NCBI GenBank assembly: GCA_030950975.1
Contig: JAUZQL010000042.1
Location: forward strand, 1-7,208
Length of the DNA: 7,208 nucleotides
Direction of reading: 5' to 3'
DNA from: Mariprofundaceae bacterium
GTDB lineage: Bacteria; Pseudomonadota; Zetaproteobacteria; Mariprofundales; Mariprofundaceae
Below, piece by piece: positions 4,770-7,208 of the stretch. The translations under genes were made by a program, and so were the position numbers. Every line of letters begins with the position of its first letter. Position 1 is the first letter of the stretch. The notes beneath the pieces are model-generated. The model did not search any database and had not been told where the DNA came from. It saw nothing but the letters and a program-made list of their open reading frames with translations.

Positions 4770-6656
4770 TTAGCACTCATCATTCGCACGTTCTAAATCT
4801 TCACAGGCTTGCATCCAAGCTTCTTCTGTATCATCGACTTGCTGTTGAATCATGCCATGTTCACGCGTGAGCTGTTTAAGTTTTTCATTTTGATCACCTG
4901 AATAAAGATCTGCATCTGCCAGTTGTTCCGCCAAACTATCTTTTTTTATTTGAAGCTGATCCAATGTTTTTTCTAGCTGGCGTATCTGATCACGCAAAGG
5001 TTTCAACTGTTTTCTTCGATCATGATTTAATTTTCGTTGTTCTTTTTTACCCGTAACGGCATCGTCATTCCTTGTTTTTTCAACATCATCATGTTGCATT
5101 AACCATGTGGCATACGCATCTAAATCATCATCAAAAGCTTGTATTTTTCCATCACTCACCAGTAATAAATCATCACACACCATGCGTAATAAATGACGAT
5201 CATGAGAAATTAAAATCATCGCACCTTCAAAGGATTGCAAAGCGATGGATAAAGCATGACGCATATCCATATCCAAATGGTTGGTCGGTTCATCTAATAA
5301 AAGCAGGTTTGGCTGTTGATACACCAAAATTGCCAACACCAAACGTGCCTTCTCACCACCAGAGAATCCACGAATACACTCCAAAGCCATGTCATCACGA
5401 AATGCAAAACCACCCAAAAATAAGCGCAATTCTTTTTCAGAGGCTTGCGCATTCAACATTTGTAAATGTTGCAAGGGTGATAAGTCATCATGAAGTTGTT
5501 CGAGTTGATGTTGCGCAAAATAACCAATTCGCAAACCTTGAGCGGCTTCATATTGACCCAACAAAGGCGGCATTTCACCCGCCAAAACCTTGATTAAGGT
5601 TGACTTCCCTGAACCATTTTTACCCAATAATCCCAATCGTTCACCAGGTAAAAGCCCCATCGTCACATTCTCTAAAATATGATGTTCACCATAACCCACC
5701 GTTACTTTTGTCAAACGCAACAAAGGGTTGGGCACTTGATCAGGCTGCTTAAAGGTGAACGAAAAAGGCGAATCGACATGCGCCGATGTAATCAATTCCA
5801 TCCGCTCCAAAGCTTTGATGCGACTTTGTGCTTGTTTGGCTTTACTCGCCTTTGCACGGAAGCGTCGAATATAATCTTGCATGTGTTCCACTTCGCGCTG
5901 CTGTTTTTCATACGATGATTGTTGCAATGCCATTTTTTCGGCACGCATACGTTCAAAATCACTATAATTCCCTGTATAAAGCGTGATCGATTGACGTTCA
6001 ATATGGGCAATTTGTTTGATACTTTGATCTAAAAAATCACGATCATGAGAAATGAGTAATAAAGCACCTTGATAATGTTGCAGCCATGTTTCCAACCAAA
6101 TGACTGCTTCTAAATCCAAATGATTGGTAGGTTCATCCAGTAGTAAAACATCAGAACGACACATCAAAGCTTGCGCTAAATTCAAACGCATGCGCCAGCC
6201 ACCTGAAAAACTAGCGACCGATTGCTCTTCCTGCCCTGATTTGAAGCCTAAACCATGCATCAAGCGTGCTGCTCGTGCATGCGCAGCATAACCATCAATC
6301 TGTGCCATGCGTTCATGTAACTGGGTTAAACGTATGCCATCATCTTGTTGTTCAACTTGCGTAATGGTTTGCTGTAAGGATTCAAGTTCGCTATCACCTT
6401 GCATCACATAAGCAATCGCCGATGTATCCAAGGCAGGGGTTTCCTGTGCCACATGCGCAAGCGTGATATTTTTCTGCATGGAAAATTGACCCGTATCTTC
6501 TTCCAATTCACCACGAATGAGGGAAAATAACGATGATTTTCCTGTACCATTGGCTCCCGTTAAACCAATTTTATCATGCTCGTGAATCACCCATGTCATA
6601 TGTTGGAAAAGAAGTTTTGTACCATGCCTTAAACTGACATCATTAAAATAAATCAT
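4770..6656 (-). CDS. yheS: ABC-F family ATPase, YheS type
   Basis: ABC-F proteins carry two ABC ATPase domains and no membrane domain; they bind the ribosome near the E site and influence elongation. This 628-residue protein matches the E. coli YheS layout (637 residues) along its length. Domain 1 has Walker A GANGTGKS (34-41), signature SGGWR (151-155) and Walker B LLLDEPTNHLD (171-181). The inter-domain arm, about 238-300, has the RFRAKASKAKQAQSRIKALER block typical of ABC-F P-site tRNA-interaction motifs. Domain 2 has GKNGSGKS (345-352), SGGEKARL (432-439) and LLLLDEPTNHLD (451-462). A charged, coiled-coil-like C-terminal extension runs from about 540 to 620. Both nucleotide sites look intact, including SHDR switch histidines (203-206 and 484-487). 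The ATG at 6656 overlaps the previous stop by 4 nt (ATGA), so translation is likely coupled. Related paralogues Uup and EttA are less similar in the SGGWRMRLNLAQAL region and the C-terminus. Confidence 0.95.
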   Translation of the reverse strand: MIYFNDVSLRHGTKLLFQHMTWVIHEHDKIGLTGANGTGKSSLFSLIRGELEEDTGQFSMQKNITLAHVAQETPALDTSAIAYVMQGDSELESLQQTITQVEQQDDGIRLTQLHERMAQIDGYAAHARAARLMHGLGFKSGQEEQSVASFSGGWRMRLNLAQALMCRSDVLLLDEPTNHLDLEAVIWLETWLQHYQGALLLISHDRDFLDQSIKQIAHIERQSITLYTGNYSDFERMRAEKMALQQSSYEKQQREVEHMQDYIRRFRAKASKAKQAQSRIKALERMELITSAHVDSPFSFTFKQPDQVPNPLLRLTKVTVGYGEHHILENVTMGLLPGERLGLLGKNGSGKSTLIKVLAGEMPPLLGQYEAAQGLRIGYFAQHQLEQLHDDLSPLQHLQMLNAQASEKELRLFLGGFAFRDDMALECIRGFSGGEKARLVLAILVYQQPNLLLLDEPTNHLDMDMRHALSIALQSFEGAMILISHDRHLLRMVCDDLLLVSDGKIQAFDDDLDAYATWLMQHDDVEKTRNDDAVTGKKEQRKLNHDRRKQLKPLRDQIRQLEKTLDQLQIKKDSLAEQLADADLYSGDQNEKLKQLTREHGMIQQQVDDTEEAWMQACEDLERANDEC

Positions 6657-6988
6657 CTGCGACCTGAACCATGACGAGCTTGCGTACGCGGCTCAATCTG
6701 ATGAATCTCATTGCCCCGTAACACCAATTCACAACCACAGCCTTTACAGCGATTACCAAAACCTGAAAAGGGAAAAACCTTTAATCGTTGGCAGTTAGGG
6801 CAACATCCTTGTTTTGCCTTGAATGGTAGCCAAAACAAACAAATACCAATGATAACAAAGGAAAATATACCCGTTAATGGCATAAAAAAACTTAAGCCAA
6901 GGGATAAACCCCATAAGGGTAGCGATAAAAAAATAATACGGAAAGGTGCAGATTTGGCTGGCAAAATAGCAATGGTGGCTTGTGACAT
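6653..6988 (-). CDS. Small membrane protein with C-terminal zinc ribbon, unknown function
   Basis: I do not recognise a named family. The 111-residue protein has two adjacent hydrophobic helices (about 17-36 and 39-56) with a very short turn, so both ends should lie on the same side of the inner membrane. A zinc-ribbon-like module follows: Cys63-x2-Cys66 (CPNC) and Cys81-x2-Cys84 (CKGC), 14 residues apart, with extra cysteines at 62 and 86. The tail is basic (RTQARHGSGRR), consistent with a cytoplasmic location. The ATG at 6988 follows GAGGAA closely; the gap to the upstream gene is 14 nt, and the stop overlaps the yheS start in an ATGA. The protein could be a small membrane-anchored metal-binding or adaptor protein. 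The link to yheS is positional only. Confidence 0.8.
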   Translation of the reverse strand: MSQATIAILPAKSAPFRIIFLSLPLWGLSLGLSFFMPLTGIFSFVIIGICLFWLPFKAKQGCCPNCQRLKVFPFSGFGNRCKGCGCELVLRGNEIHQIEPRTQARHGSGRR

Positions 6989-7002
6989 ATTTCCTCGTTT
7001 TT

Positions 7003-7208
7003 TTATATATTCTGCGTATGCGCTATACGATACTGCCCAAACATTTGTTGCCCCTGACTGTCCAAATAAAGCGATAACAATTCACACGTCATGGGCTTCA
7101 TCTCACCTTGTAATAAGGTATGAAAAACATCATGACCCAACAAAGATAAGTGTGTTGTAAGAAATAGACGATTTAATACACCTGCTTGAAGCAATATATG
7201 ATGAATTT
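7003..7208 (-). CDS. C-terminal part of an unrecognised protein, truncated by the window edge
   Basis: The minus-strand frame is open from the window end at 7208 to a TAA at 7003-7005, giving 67 complete codons; a TTG at 7194 is only an internal leucine codon as far as can be judged. The visible peptide includes LNRLFLTTHLSLLGHDVFHTLL and ends in QMFGQYRIAHTQNI. It has no membrane helix or clear motif, and I cannot assign a family. Its stop lies 14 nt before the next gene, whose Shine-Dalgarno site falls within that gap, so it is probably the upstream member of the same operon as the zinc-ribbon protein and yheS. The short spacing and conserved direction make a real gene likely despite the missing N-terminus. 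Confidence 0.55.
   Translation of the reverse strand, partial: IHHILLQAGVLNRLFLTTHLSLLGHDVFHTLLQGEMKPMTCELLSLYLDSQGQQMFGQYRIAHTQNI

Noticed and set aside
5072..5593. 173-codon plus-strand open frame
   Set aside because: It lies wholly opposite yheS, whose motifs are intact in this interval, and its peptide is rich in His, Pro and Lys with no recognisable domain: an antisense shadow.
6711..7160. 149-codon plus-strand open frame
   Set aside because: It spans two minus-strand genes and their junction, and overlaps the zinc-ribbon cysteines on the other strand. There is no motif and no convincing ribosome binding site.

Overview
The window is a compact, almost entirely coding stretch of a Gram-negative, low-to-moderate GC bacterial chromosome. 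The best guess is a gammaproteobacterium or a relative such as a zetaproteobacterium. Two genes imply a lipopolysaccharide-bearing outer membrane: hldD (inner-core heptose precursor) and a bamE-like lipoprotein. The YheS-type ABC-F protein and the HIT protein with a Gln-x-His-x-His motif are also typical of Proteobacteria. The genus cannot be fixed from sequence alone.

Layout: a partial plus-strand gene (1-231, C-terminal part of a HIT-family protein) runs tail to tail into a long minus-strand series that fills the rest. Read in its direction of transcription (right to left), this series forms two blocks. Block A (7208 to 4770) holds the end of an unrecognised gene, a small two-helix membrane protein with a zinc ribbon, and the ABC-F ATPase yheS, whose start overlaps the preceding stop by 4 nt. 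A 138-nt gap (4632-4769) is the only sizeable intergenic space. It carries a possible mobile-element relic and a weak candidate promoter. Block B (4631 to 260) is a tight six-gene run: pentapeptide-repeat protein, 136-residue protein with a helix-hairpin-helix-like segment, hldD, bamE-like lipoprotein, a small two-helix membrane protein, and recG. Gaps in block B are 11, 11, -4, 16 and 24 nt, so it looks like one operon.

The recognised genes are housekeeping: LPS core synthesis (hldD), outer-membrane protein assembly (bamE), recombination and fork repair (recG), ribosome-associated ABC-F function (yheS) and a nucleotide-binding HIT protein. The less familiar part is the company they keep. A clean 15-unit pentapeptide-repeat protein and two uncharacterised small proteins sit in the same apparent operon as the envelope genes. 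Several starts are non-ATG (GTG for bamE, TTG for the following gene) or were moved downstream of the longest frame on the strength of a Shine-Dalgarno sequence. I found no RNA gene, CRISPR array, intact insertion sequence or convincing intrinsic terminator.
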